A DNA stretch of 64,000 bases, from the NCBI RefSeq assembly GCF_002776525.5, contig NC_045441.1, forward strand, positions 124,058,275 to 124,122,274. The letters run 5' to 3'. Shown here piece after piece: positions 41,951 to 55,455 of the stretch. Every line of letters starts with the position of its first letter. The first letter of the stretch is position 1. The translations under genes were made by a program, and so were the position numbers. Under the pieces are notes generated by a model that saw only the letters and a list, made by a program, of their open reading frames with translations, made no database searches and was not told where the DNA came from. This stretch comes from Piliocolobus tephrosceles. Lineage: Eukaryota; Chordata; Mammalia; Primates; Cercopithecidae.

Positions 41951-43119
41951 AAAGAAAACCATGCTCTCTCTTTCTACCTTCTTTAAAATCCCGCTCAAGC
42001 CTTCCTTGAACAGGCTTGGTAACATGAAGAAAATAGTAGTCATCTAGACTTGTAAATTCTACTGTGGTTTTTTTTTCAGGAGAAACTATAACCCACCCTT
42101 CCCGCCTCTTTAATTATTTCCTCTCTACCAAATTTCTCAACTTACTTATTTCTCTGGTCTTTCCCTCAACCAAATGCTGACTTCCCATTTCATCTAATGC
42201 CCCCAGGAAGCCATTTATCTACTCCCTCTGGTGAAGAGGCATTTGTCTGCAGTTGATTAAAGTAGATGTATAAAAAAAGGTCTAGAATATTTTAAATTTC
42301 TACATAAGAAAGATACATATTCGGGGCAGACAGTCTATGCTTCCCTCCATGTATGTGCCTTGAAGCACCTGCTGTGACTCTGATTTTCAAGCTCAATTTC
42401 ATATTCTACAACTTAATTGGGATAGCTATTAATGCCCTTGGACCTGCAGCTTTTATAAGTGGTTACAAGTTAGTATTGTAGAATACCAATGGGAGGAAAA
42501 ATATTTGCTATTTGACATCAAAATACTGTCAACTAGTATTTTTTAAAAAAAATAACTCATGATTTCTATTCCTTGTTTGGGAAACAAGGAATACCTGGTT
42601 TTTCATCATTAAATTATGTTAGCAGTGAGTGATTTTCATATGTAATAAAGAATAGATTTTAAGTAAATTCAATTCAAAGATTTTTTTATTTCTATTGCCT
42701 TCATTGGTTGGGGGCAGGGTGTGGAGTAATGAGAGCACCAATTTTCTAAAACAAATAGCGTACTTTTATTCGAGTTTTATTGAGACAATACTGCCACCTC
42801 TTAGTCTTCAGAAGAACCAATTTCCCTCATTAAACTCCTTAAACAGAACATTTAATATACAAATTCAGTACAAATTGTTAAATTACATAGAGCCACTAAG
42901 TTAGGATATTTTCTAACAGGAGTGCATCAGTAAACCGACAGTGCATCCTGACAAAATGTGTGGAATGCGATGATGAAGTCAAGCTATGTTAGCTATGATA
43001 GAAGCAAAAGGAGGGGTAGGAATCTGAGAACCTCCGTGATTTGAATAAATGCCAGGGCTAAGGTTAGAAAGATGATCCCTGAGTCATAAAGATGCTGCAG
43101 GTGGGACAAAGAACAATTC

Positions 43120-43514
43120 TCACCTCCACTATCCCCTTTTGCAGTGCCTCTGTCCTCCCACCACACTGAATTTTTCTTTATCGTTCAGTCTCACCACGCT
43201 GCGTGCCTTATGGCTCTCCAAATCTTTGTACATGTGCTTGCTTTGCCAGAAATGCCCTTTCCTGGTTAAGCCATGCACTTCCTTCCTCACTTTCATAAAC
43301 TCATTTCTGAAACTGTGTAAACCAGAAACTACTAATCTCAGCTCAAATATCAACACTACTGAAAAGCCTTCTCCAACTCCCCTAGTTACTTCTCTTATAC
43401 ACACAGCATTTTTTTAATATTGTACCTACTGTTAATTTTTAAATATTTTATTTTATATACTGTATTAGTCTTCCCTACTAAATTCTGTGTTCCTTAAAGA
43501 ATAAGACCTTGTCA
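43120..43514 (+). repeat. L2 LINE 3' end
   Basis: tttgccagaaatgccctttc, ctcagctcaaatatcaacac, aaaagccttctccaactccc and actaaattctgtgttcctt keep the L2 3'-end order. Confidence 0.75.
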
Positions 43515-43783
43515 GCCGGGCACAGTGGTTCACGCTTGTAATCCCAGCACTTTGGGAGGCCGAGGTGGGCAGATCACAAGGTGAAGAGTTCGAGACCATC
43601 CTGGCCAACATGGTGACCAAAAATTAGCTGGGCATGGTAGCATGCATCTGTAGTCCCAGCTACTTGAGGCTGAGGCAGAAGAATCACTTGAACCCAGGAG
43701 GCAGAGGTTGCAATGAGCAACTGCACTCCACTGCACTCCAGCCTGGCAACAGAGTAAGACTCTGTCTCAAAAAAAAAAAAAAA
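43515..43783 (+). repeat. Alu with internal deletions
   Basis: gccgggcacagtggttcacg start. It lacks about 35 bases in the linker (acatggtgaccaaaaattag). Flanks repeat 'taagaccttgtc'. Confidence 0.93.
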
Positions 43784-43798
43784 GAGTAAGACCTTGTC

Positions 43799-44173
43799 TA
43801 TCTTAGTTTACTCAGGTTGCCATAACAAAATACCATAGACTGGATGGATTAAACAATAGAAATGTATTTCTCACAGTCCTGGAGGCTGGAAGTCCAAGAT
43901 CAAGGTGCGAGCAGATTCAGTTTCTGATGAGAGCCCTCTTCATGGCTTGCAGATGGCTGCCTTCTTACTGTGTCTTCACATGGTGGAAGGAGAGCGGGTG
44001 CACTCTCTAGTGTCTCTTCTTGTAGTGATAATAATTCTGTAGGATCAGAGTTCCACCGCTGTGATCTCATTTAACCTTAATTACTTCCTTAGAGGCCCCA
44101 TTTCCAAGTACCATCACATCAGGGGTTAGGGTCTCAACACATGCATTTTAGGGGGACACAATTCGATCAATAG
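43799..44173 (-). mobile_element. MLT1-like MaLR LTR
   Basis: ggttgccataacaaaatacc, tctcacagtcctggaggctg, tactgtgtcttcacatggtg and ggggttagggtctcaacaca. Confidence 0.75.
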
Positions 44174-44267
44174 CACTATTTATTAGTATTCAATTTTATA
44201 TAGAAGGTACTCAATATATAATTTATTGGCTAATTGGCTGACAGGCTGTCAGGGATAAAAATAGGAT

Positions 44268-44378
44268 GGGTGGGTGGATGGATGGATGGATGGATGGATG
44301 GATGGATGGATGGATGGATGGATGGATGGATAGGTGGATGGATGGATGGATGGATGGATGGATGGATGGATGGATGGA
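44268..44378. repeat. (GGAT)n microsatellite
   Basis: About 110 bases of gatggatggatg with one taggtgg break near 44331. Confidence 0.97.
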
Positions 44379-44772
44379 AGGACAAATGGACGGGTAATAT
44401 TTATTAAAAGTGCCAGTGCATTGCATGGTTCTAAACTATTTCACCTTACTCACCTGGGAATTTTTTCTACAGAAATATAAATCTAAGTTTATAATTAAAA
44501 TCAGAAAAATGAGTTACTTTATAGATTTTTTATATATCCCATAAACTCAGCACTACTTGTAGTACTTTTTTGCATAAAGGTTTTTAAGTAAGAGTTTGCT
44601 TTTGTCTTTGTAGGAAATCATCAGAAAGAATGAAATGCTCTAATATCTATAAAAGTGCTATTCAACTGATATTAGAGAGGAAGCATGTTTTCAAAAGAAA
44701 AACTCTGTGATACTTATTAATTGCTCATGAATCCCAGACCAGTCTGGGTCAGAAAGAACCCCTCACATCTTG

Positions 44773-45132
44773 GAGAATTGTGTGTATCCCCTCAAAATTC
44801 ATATGTTGAAATCCTAACCTTCAATATGATGGTATTAGGAGGTGAGACTTTTGGAAAACAATTAGGTCATGAGGGTGGAGGCCCCCTTAATGGGATTAGT
44901 GCCCTTTTAAGAAGAGACACAGAACCTTACTTGCTCCCTTTCTATTCTGCGCTATATGAGGACACAGCAGGAAGGTGGCCATCTGCAAACCATGAAGAGA
45001 GCTCTCAGCAAACCCCAACCATGCTGGCAACCTAATCTTAGACTTCCCAGTCTCCGGAACTGTGAGAAATGCTTGTTGTTTTAAATCATCCAGTCTATGG
45101 TAATTTCTCATATTAACCGAGACTCACTGAGA
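44773..45132 (+). mobile_element. MLT1-like MaLR LTR
   Basis: cctcaaaattcatatgttga, gaggtgagacttttgg, tgggattagtgccctttta, aggacacagcaggaaggtgg, ttcccagtctccggaactgt. Confidence 0.75.
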
Positions 45133-45843
45133 TAAGGGGCCACTCAAACATACTAGCCTAGGGCAACTATAATCTAGTAGATTTCTTGGCTGTCCTGAAC
45201 AGGGAACAAAATGGAACTTTTCAGCGTGCCTGTGCTTTGGCACATGCAGTCATAAGCAAAGAAGGTATTTGCTCATGGTATTGATAAGTCATGGGTGGCA
45301 GAGGATATTTCTAGTCTGGAGTTGGCTGTGGCATGGATTCAACAAATATTTGCTTATGGCCACCATCTAAATTTAAGTGATACAGTTTCAGTAAAATATA
45401 ATGTTTGATTTAGCAGCTTCAGTTGTAGCAAAAAGTTCCTAGCTTTAAAAAAAAAAAAAAAGAATTCATCAAAGACTACTGAACTGCTGATTTTTTCCAT
45501 GTCCACCCCTGTTTCTCTGGGCTTACTTCCTTATTTCACACTAAGAGGGGCTTCATGGGAAGCCTCAGCCATTACAGATGAGCTGTGCCCCATCCTCATT
45601 CTACCTGCATCCCATCTTTTATGTTCCACAGCTAATGAAGTTCAACAATAGGCTTGATCGTTGACCCTTGTCAAGTTAGGAAATCAGGTTAAGCAATAAG
45701 GGACTAGTTCACATTTCCTAGTTATTCAATCCTGTTACATACCAAATACATAGTTAAAACATTGTGAGAAAATTTTGTTAACTCAAATAGCATGGTATGT
45801 CTCTAGTCAACACATCCTAAAGGGTAACAGTGTGTATTTTTGA

Positions 45844-46163
<320 letters not shown>

Positions 46164-46516
46164 CAATTATGTTAGTCTTAAAATTCAATTATTTTGCTAC
46201 TGATTTATATGGTTTTAGAGGCATTTTTTATTCCATTTCTGTCTGGTCTTTATTTTGCCTTGAAAACTTGATTTTTTTTTTTTACACATTTTCTCTATCC
46301 TGTATCAATCCTACCTTCATTCCCCCAAATTTCACTACCAGATACCTTATATGTAGTTTTTCTTTCTAGCAGATCTATGCACAGTAACTCAAATACCCTT
46401 ATATGCTCTTTGGTGTGTTTATTTAACAGGTTCAGGGATGATACTGGCCTGGGCTGAGAAACACTGCTTATAAGCTTGAAATATTAATTGGGTTTATTTT
46501 CTTTTGCAATTCCTAG

Positions 46517-46560
46517 ATAGAAGAGCGAGCAGAATTTTTGAATAAGTCTGTGCAGAAAAG
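46517..46560 (+). CDS. CALD1: Caldesmon exon 8 (44 nt)
   Basis: A very small exon: IEERAEFLNKSVQK plus two bases of a Ser codon, acceptor 'tcctag', donor 'aaaag|gtaaat'. It joins exon 7 (GSSLK) and exon 9 (SGVKSTHQ), matching the caldesmon C-terminal domain. Skipping it would shift the frame (44 is not divisible by 3), so it is expected to be constitutive. Confidence 0.96.
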
Positions 46561-46656
46561 GTAAATATGGTTGATGGTTCAGTTGAACTAATCAGCTAGC
46601 ATATGTATGGGAAGATTCTCTCTCATATTTTTATACGTATGTGTTTACTTTTTTAG
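46561..46656 (+). other. CALD1: CALD1 intron 8 (96 bp)
   Basis: A very short intron, gtaaat...tttttag. Retention would give an in-frame TAA immediately after exon 8 (ag-g taa), so the retained form would be truncated. Confidence 0.9.
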
Positions 46657-46738
46657 CAGTGGTGTCAAATCGACCCATCAAGCAGCAGTAGTCTCCAAGA
46701 TTGACAGCAGACTGGAGCAGTATACCAGTGCAATTGAG
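46657..46738 (+). CDS. CALD1: Caldesmon exon 9
   Basis: It completes the Ser codon and reads SGVKSTHQAAVVSKIDSR then LEQYTSAIE, ending in phase 0 at donor 'gag|gtgaga'. This is part of the C-terminal actin- and tropomyosin-binding domain. An antisense Alu begins about 120 bp downstream of its donor. Confidence 0.97.
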
Positions 46739-46856
46739 GTGAGAATTGTCCTCAGTGTTATGATCCCGCTGAACAGAAATAGATTCTGACTACATAGAAG
46801 ATCATAAAAACACTTAGGACAATAATCAAGTCCAATAGCCCTAGGAGTGTTAGAAA

Positions 46857-47146
46857 TTTTTTTTTTTTTTTTTTTTAAGATGGAATCTCACTCTGTTGCC
46901 CAGGCTGGAGTGCAGTGGCAAACTCTGCTCACAGCAACCTCCGCCTCCCAGAGTCAAGCAATTCTTCTGCCTCAACCTCCCAAGTAGCTGGGATTACAGG
47001 GGCCCACCACCACACTTGGCTAATTTTTGTATTTTTAGTAGAGACAGAGTTTAACTCTGTTGGCCAGGCTGGTCTCGAACTCCTGGCCTCAAGTGATCTG
47101 CCCGCCTTGGCATCCCAAAGCCGAATGTGAGCCATCACACCCGGCC
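46857..47146 (-). repeat. Alu
   Basis: Antisense Alu with poly-T head; about 12 bases are missing near the end (caaagccgaatgtgagcc). Flanks share 'agtgttagaa'. Confidence 0.94.
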
Positions 47147-47319
47147 ACCAATAGTGTTAGAATATTAATGATTTATTTTACTTTGAAATTCTAAGTTCTA
47201 AGAAATACAGTAATAAAGATAAATTTTAGAAGAGTTTTAAATAAATTACTTTCTACTTTCAGCCTGAATATTGTTTAATGAAAATGGTGTTTTTTTAAAC
47301 AAATGGGTTTATTGGTATT

Positions 47320-47352
47320 TATTTATATATATATACACATATATATATATAC
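47320..47352. repeat. (TA)n microsatellite
   Basis: tatttatatatatatacaca followed by tatatatatata, abutting the next Alu. Confidence 0.9.
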
Positions 47353-47353
47353 A

Positions 47354-47662
<309 letters not shown>

Positions 47663-48589
47663 AGTATTTAACTATATTTTTTATACATTCACATGTATAT
47701 TTTCAATATCCCTAATTCCTTATAAAATATGTTCCCATATGTGGTTTGAATAGGTCTCTCACAATCTTACTTAATCCTGTTTATAAAAACCTTTTATTAT
47801 CAAATAAAAATAGTAGTATAATGTAATATAAAGATGATAGCCAACCCAAGTTTAATCATCATCAATTTCAAACTGATTGTTTTATATTTGAAGGACCACA
47901 GTTTTATGTGTCTATCTACTCCACCTTTTTTCCCCCACCCAACTGACCTGGGGGTTTTATTCTATTTGGAAATGTGTATTTCCCAATACCAAAGCGCCAA
48001 GAAGGAAGGTGTCGTTGATCAAGACGTGATTCTGCTTTTTTCTCCTTTGTGTAGACTTTAGTCAATGGTTTTAGCCTCTTGCACATCAGAGCACCTGCTA
48101 TGAAGTAATTGGATCAGTTTGATTTTATTTTTTCTTCTTCTTTATATTGTAGAATGGAGATACACATATAATAGTTTACAGATGATATGAAGGAATAAGA
48201 AAGAGAGGCATCTGATGATTTATCAAAGGAATAATCAAGTCCTAACACTAAAGATGTGATTTACAAGACTAAATGTCCACTAAAATATAAAACAGATTGC
48301 AGATCTTTATTTTCTGTGGTTGAGTTGGTCGTAGCACTAATAGGTGTAATGAAACCAAGACTGCAGCTTTAAACTTTGTACAGTCCAATGAGATCGTTCT
48401 TTATGCCATAGCCCCTCATAATGGTGCCACTCATCCTGGCTGTGCCTTCTTGAACATAGGCACAGGCCACAGAGCAGGACTGGAAGAGAAACTTGAGCCA
48501 TTTGGGGTATGGCCTTCATTACTGCTGGCAGTGTCTTGAATACACTTCTTTCTTACTTACATTCATTCTTTCCTCCTTCCAATATATTT

Positions 48590-49167
<578 letters not shown>

Positions 49168-49455
49168 GGCCAGGTGTGGTGACTCATGCCTGTAGTCACA
49201 GCACTTTGGGAGGCCGAGGCAGGAGGATCCCTTGAGCCCAGGAATTCGAAACCAGCATGGGCAACATAGGGACTATGCCCGGCTAACTTTTTCATTTTTT
49301 TTCTCTACAAAATAGAGGCCTATGGTTCCAGCTACTCGGGAAGCTGAAGTGGGAGGATCACTTGAGCCCTGGAGGTTATGACTGTAGTGAGCCTTGATTG
49401 TGCCACTGCACTCCAGCCTGGGTGACAGAGCAAGACCCTGTCTCAAAAAAAAAAA
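49168..49455 (+). repeat. Alu with an inverted internal block
   Basis: Sense Alu, but 49274-49302 (tatgcccggctaactttttc...) reads as the reverse complement of the normal left-arm/right-arm linker text. Confidence 0.9.
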
Positions 49456-49742
49456 GGATCTGTTGAAGAAGCAAAGTAGAATATCAATTTTACAATAAAT
49501 GGTGTCCAACAAAAAGCATATTTCATTTTTGAAAGATCCTCTGATCTAGCTGTGATGGTTTATTTTGAGGGACATATGTCATCAGGATAAAGTTTTACAA
49601 CAGAAATTATCACTCTCATTTTTGGTGAAGGTGTTTACACAACGAATTTTTAAGATGATAATGTTGAGGAAGACAAACTCCCTGTAATTTTATGAGAACA
49701 AACTTCCCAGCACCAATCCTAAAAATAACTCACAAATTTCAG

Positions 49743-49880
49743 GGAACAAAAAGCTCAAAACCTACAAAGCCGGCAGCCTCGGATCTTCCTGTTCCTGCTG
49801 AAGGTGTACGCAATATCAAGAGTATGTGGGAGAAAGGGAATGTGTTTTCATCCCCCACTGCAGCAGGCACACCAAATAAG
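49743..49880 (+). CDS. CALD1: Caldesmon exon 10 (calmodulin site A)
   Basis: 46 codons in phase 0: GTKSSKPTKPAASDLPVP, then AEGVRNIKSMWEKGNVFSS and PTAAGTPNK before donor 'aag|gtaagc'. The SMWEKGNVF core with its Trp is the main calmodulin-binding site A of caldesmon, where Ca2+/calmodulin competes with actin binding to relieve inhibition of actomyosin ATPase. SSPT and GTPNK are proline-directed kinase contexts. Confidence 0.97.
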
Positions 49881-50301
49881 GTAAGCGTCTGATTTTTGTC
49901 TTTTAAGTGTAGAGGGACACATGTTTTTTCATGTTGATTGTGATTTAGGAATCACACTAGTAAATAATAAAAGCAGTGAAGAAGGTGCAATTTGTATTTT
50001 GTTTTGCAATGACCACAAAAGCAAGCTCAGAGAGCGTGTGTTCCTGAGGTTGCATGATGTACTAAGCCTTGGCCATCGTACTCCAAATAAAGTGCCTGAG
50101 CTGAAACGTCCACCCTTGAAGTTGGAGTGGGGCGAGTTACAAGGGAAAGAAAACCAGATAACATATTCTGTAAATATCAAGTGTTAAGGTTTATGGTTAT
50201 GTGAAATTATACTTACTGATATTTTGAATTTGCTTTGAAAATTCCTTCCCAGGTAAAGTTTACTTCATTCTCTAATATTTTGGATGATTGTCCCTTTGTA
50301 G
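49881..50301 (+). other. CALD1: CALD1 intron 10 (421 bp)
   Basis: A short intron, gtaagc...ccctttgtag, with no interspersed repeat that I can see. Chance ORFs run across it in both directions. Confidence 0.9.
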
Positions 50302-50397
50302 GAAACTGCTGGCTTGAAGGTAGGGGTTTCTAGCCGCATCAATGAATGGCTAACTAAAACCCCAGATGGAAACAAGTCACCTGCTCCCAAACCTTCT
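50302..50397 (+). CDS. CALD1: Caldesmon exon 11 (calmodulin site B, MAPK site)
   Basis: 32 codons in phase 0: ETAGLKVGVSSRINEWLTK then TPDGNKSPAPKPS, donor 'tct|gtaagt'. RINEWLTKT contains the second calmodulin-binding Trp (site B). GNKSPAPK is a Ser-Pro site known in human caldesmon as an ERK/cdc2 target that lowers actin affinity. Confidence 0.97.
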
Positions 50398-53300
50398 GTA
50401 AGTAACCTTCAGGTTTTCCTGAGTTTCTTTGATCTCCCAGCTTTTATCAGCGGAAGAAAACAAGCAGTTGTTCTGTTTACCTAGGAAAGGCAGTGCTCCT
50501 GTTCTTTGCTTTCCCTGATGAATAACAAACGAGAAAGTGTTCAGATTTACAGCTGTTCTAAGAAGCTGCATCGCAGTTACTCAGAGGGTAAAATGGAACC
50601 AAATAATCACCTCTACACCCTAACTGAGAGAAGGAATCAGCTAGAATATTGAGGCAATTCGAATTTAGACCCTTTACTCGTCTATTTGTTTAGCTTCTAT
50701 TCTATAGATTCTAGATAGAAGTTTGAAAATGAAAGGTCAAATCATTTTGGGTAGTTCTTTGTCAAGAGCACCCCTAAACTTATTCCCAAAAGAATATGTA
50801 TGTCACCTATTGGGAACCCATATGTTCCAATTACCCTAGTTTTTATAAGTTGGCACCAAAATGCAGTATTTGGGTAGTTGTTGAAATAATTGGTCTAATT
50901 GTGTTGTCAACACCTCCTCAGGAAAGTCATAAAACTGGAAACTAGAAAAACTGGTTATGAATGATGTTTTTCAGAATTTAAAATTTTCTTTATTTATTAA
51001 GTGCAGCTATCTTACTAAAAATACATTTCTTTTCACCTCTTCGTTGAATGTATATGACAATTGCCTGGCATTTGTCATTATAATAAGAAAAAGTATCAAG
51101 CTCCCCACTGTATATTGCTGAGCTTTCCCTGTTAAGTTTGCTTTTATAGCTTTCTTGGTGCTCAAGGGAGCTGAGAGTCCATTGTCATAATCCTACATTC
51201 TAGAGGAAGAAGAAAAACTTTCCAATCCTAGGACTCTGTGCATTTAATTGCATCCATTGGCTCCATGCCATTTAATTGCATTTGTTGGCTCCATATATAA
51301 TATCCAAAGTCACTGACTTTTGTCACTTTCCAATTTAAAAAGGAAGAAATGGCAATGTTTGCAAATCCTTCTTGGACACAACTCTTTGAACCATTTAATT
51401 AACATACACCCCGAGATTCTTTGCATAAAGGCTCACAGGAGGTATAAACTAATGTCAACCCAATTTACAATTAGAAAATCTTCACACACTGAAAAAAGCA
51501 ACTTTTCCTCCCCCTCAATAGGTACAAGAATTGGGGTTTATAAAAGGATACAGTTGAGGCAAGAGACTAGACCCAAAAGTTATGCGCTCCTTAATGCCTC
51601 AAGTTTTCCAAGTATCTCTGGTAACATAAGGAGTAGAAATTATTTTCAAAAACAAAACAAAGCCATGGCAGTGTATATAAGTTTTGTGGTTCCATACCAG
51701 TGATTATTAACCCTATTTGAATTATGAACCCCTTTAAAACCTAATGAAATTTAAGGACTCTCTCCCCCAAATATACATATAAAAAACAAGGCAGTCAATG
51801 GACCTACTGAGAAACTCTCAAGATAGTAAGTAAGGAGAGAAAGATCTATGTTTCCCTCTTTGATAAGTATGGAATATTTGGAGGAGATGCTAATTTTTGC
51901 ATGTTTATGATATTTCCAATCTTTCATTTTTGTAGCAGATTATACTCAAAACATTGATCCAGAACTTGCCCCCTATTCTTTTATCGGCACTTTAACTTGT
52001 AAACTTAGAAGTTTACCGTCATCTGTATGACATCCTAATGAGGTTAAAAATATAAAATTCAGTTATTATTATGATAGGTATAACTGTATCCAGGTTTCCA
52101 CAGCAAAACAAAACAAAACAAAACATACACCATGTTCTGGGGTTACTGACAGCCTCCTAAAAAAAAACAAAAGTATTGCAGAGACATTACAAAATCATTG
52201 CCTGCTTTACCTACTAATTAGTATGTGACTTGCTAGATCACCCCCTAGAGGGTGGAGAAGAAAAGGAAAGAAGAACATGGCAGTTAATATAGATTTTAGT
52301 GACATCCTTCTTCCCATTAGATTTTGTAGACTGGCATGGCTTCCCGAATGAAAACCAGACGGAAGAAAGTTCTATGAAATCAATGTTGTAAATACACCAG
52401 ATTGCTACTGGGATGTCCCTTGCTATTTGTGGGTAGAATTTATAAGATTTCAGTGTAACTTTGTAACTGCAATTCAATTCTGAGTATGTCTGTTTTAGCT
52501 GGTTTGTCTATTCTTTGTGTCTAAACTACATGCTACACAGCAATTAAAAAGCTAATTTGTCTTTCTTTTTGTTTAAAAAAAAAAAACAACAATGTCTTTC
52601 TCAGCTGATCTTCTGTGATCTTCTGTTCCTCACTCTTTGGTCTCTGGTTGATTGGAAACCTGCTTCTCCTGCCTTCATTTCTCCCTCTTCTTCCGGAGTG
52701 GGTCTTTCTCTAAAATGTAGTCTGGTCAGGTAATTCCATTTATATTTCCCCTTTGATTTAAAATGCCAACTTATAACTCGGATGTTAATATTTTCTTAAA
52801 AGGACTCTTTAAACTCTTTAAGTGATCTTGAAAGATTCATCGGCAGGATTTATGGGAAGTGCAATCCATTTTCTTAGGTAGAAGAACATGCATGAGAAGG
52901 AAAAATATTTGTCTCATGTGAGTCAAATAAACAAAGCGATAATAGCTGCTTTCCAGAGCTTCCCTCAGCATGTTCCTAATTATAGTTTCCAAAATTTTAA
53001 AACAGTCTTCCAGACAGTTTGGCAGCTTCCACCTACGCTGGCAAATGTAGTGGAATTCTACAAAAATAATCTGATTTGTTGCTTAATGGCTCCAAGTTAA
53101 ATAGGTGTAACTCTCTAATAGAATATCAGGAATTTATGCCACAGAGGAAATCCAGAAACTCAGTAAGGTTTAGGCAAATCTGAAATGCGTCACATGGTAT
53201 CATTTAACTGTGGATTTTCGGTGTTACAATCTCAATACTATCTATCAGAAATATGTCCATTTAGATCAGTGTCCATGGGTAAATGCAATTGCTGTTAGCT

Positions 53301-53713
53301 TTGCCTTTCCTCCTGAGAAAAGGGTTTGCCAAAATAAGCATTACTATTTCAGTAAAACACATTTATTTTCTACACACTACCTTTTGCCAAGTACTAACGT
53401 AAGCAAATGCTGGGAGAAAAGTAAATTGAAACAGAAATTTGGTTCCTTATCCAAATGAAATTAATTATGAGGTAGTAAATAAAGACCCTAAGCTATATAA
53501 CTGTTATCGATCATATTTTAGTGTTTCCATCCCAAGATTTCCACATGTTCTTACACATGTCATCAACTGTCATCTTCTCGCATGGGTTCAATTTGTGATG
53601 AATGTTTATATTTGCGGGGTTCTACTGATCCACTTCTGAATTACCCACTTGCCCCTCAGGAGACACAAAATGATTTTAGGGTGAGGGAGGTGCTGCTAGA
53701 AAAGGGACTTTGT

Positions 53714-54034
<321 letters not shown>

Positions 54035-54064
54035 CTACCTGGCAGCGGATCCCAAGATAGTGAT

Positions 54065-54450
54065 TCCAGAGCAAGTTGTTTACATGCAGGTGAAGAAAAC
54101 ACTACAGGGTGTGAGGTTGGGAGAAGGCAGCCCGCAAAGAAGGTGTTATTAAGCAAGTCCCCACATGGGCTGTTAAACCTTAATCCCACGGAGGAAATCC
54201 TGGAAGCCACCAGATAACACATACTTCAGAGTTACCCAAGCTGAGGCGAGAGTGAGCCTGAGAAATAATATTGCACCAACATTCACCAGTCAGCCATTGA
54301 GGACTGCTCCTGGAGATTTCATAATAACTCTCTGAACTTTCCAGCCTGCCTCCTGGGCAGGCAAAACGGGCATCTGTACCCAGAGAAAGTCCCTAGGCAG
54401 AGAAGTGCCATGTGGGCAGTTGGCAGTCAGGCTGGTGTGCACTAAAGTAG
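54065..54450 (+). repeat. Unnamed dispersed repeat, copy 2
   Basis: agcaagttgtttacatgcag ... aatcccacggaggaaatcct ... agagttacccaagctgag ... gtacccagagaaagtcc, in the same order as the 20695 copy. Confidence 0.5.
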
Positions 54451-54736
54451 TAAGGGCTGGGGGAAAAGAGGTGAGTACTAATTGAGTTCATCTGTGAGTC
54501 AGGAAATGTTTATCAAACCCCAAATTAATTATTTTTAAATAACCTATGATCTATTGACTTGTAAGAGTGCAGAAATTTAAAATGAGGCTACATTATTTTA
54601 AACATGCTCCTGTTTCACTTTTACTGATCAATAAACAGTAAGTCCTTGGTAAAGGGCAAGGACCCAGAGGCTATAGTTCCAGCCCATTCTCATATCATAA
54701 GACATGTCACGGTCTATATAAAATCAAACAACAGCT

Positions 54737-54934
54737 AACCCCATCTCTACTAAAAATACAAAAAAATTAGCTGGGCATGGTGGCACACACCTGTAATACC
54801 AGCTACTCAAGAGGCTGAGGCAGGAGAATCACTGGAAACCCAGTAGACGGAGGTTGCAGTGAGCCAAGATCACGCCACTGCACTCCAGCCTGGGCAACAG
54901 AGTGAGATTCTGTCTCAAAAAAAAAAAAAAAAAA
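54737..54934 (+). repeat. 5'-truncated Alu
   Basis: Starts at aaccccatctctactaaaaa. Perfect 16-bp target duplications aaatcaaacaacagct are at 54721-54736 and 54935-54950. Confidence 0.97.
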
Positions 54935-55103
54935 AAATCAAACAACAGCTGATGGTCCTTTCAATTCCATTTCAGATCACTGGGGTAAAGTGTATTAAAC
55001 AACAAATTGATTCAAATAAACAATAGATGTGGCCATTTATTTAGAGCTGGCTTGAAAATATAAATGGCCACCTATCAATGTTTTTCTGCTTTCTCATTAT
55101 CAG

Positions 55104-55184
55104 GACTTGAGACCAGGAGACGTATCCAGCAAGCGGAACCTCTGGGAAAAGCAATCTGTGGATAAGGTCACTTCCCCCACTAAG
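55104..55184 (+). CDS. CALD1: Caldesmon exon 12
   Basis: 27 codons in phase 0: DLRPGDVSSKRNLWEKQS then VDKVTSPTK, donor 'aag|gtaatc'. NLWEKQ carries the third conserved Trp of the C-terminal domain (site B'), and TSPTK is the other known proline-directed Ser site. Together with exons 10-11 this forms the minimal inhibitory, actin-binding end of caldesmon. Confidence 0.97.
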
Positions 55185-55345
55185 GTAATCCATTGGGAGG
55201 ACTAGTATTTCGGAGGTTTGTTTTCCTGATATATGCTGTAGTATAATGTCCTGGAGTCAGATGAGAAATATCGCTGACCTACAGATCTTTGCCTGCACAC
55301 TCATCAGTGTCTAAAAGACCAGTACATAACACAGTGAAAGGAAAA

Positions 55346-55455
55346 GTGCATTGCAAGTGTGTCAGTCATACAACATCAACAGCCCAAATCCATGGAATGG
55401 TTCTCAGTAAGACATTCTCAATACACCTCAGTGGTAGGAACGTTGGCAGCGGAAG
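55346..55455 (+). repeat. 110-bp direct repeat, copy A
   Basis: By hand, 91 of 110 positions match 56649-56758 without gaps. Not Alu, L1, L2, MIR or MaLR as far as I can tell. Confidence 0.85.

Noticed and set aside
44223..44426. Ile/His/Pro/Ser repeat protein on the - strand
   Set aside because: Translation of the (GGAT)n microsatellite.
51320..51703. 127-codon ORF on the + strand in intron 11
   Set aside because: Low-information composition and no resemblance to any family I know.
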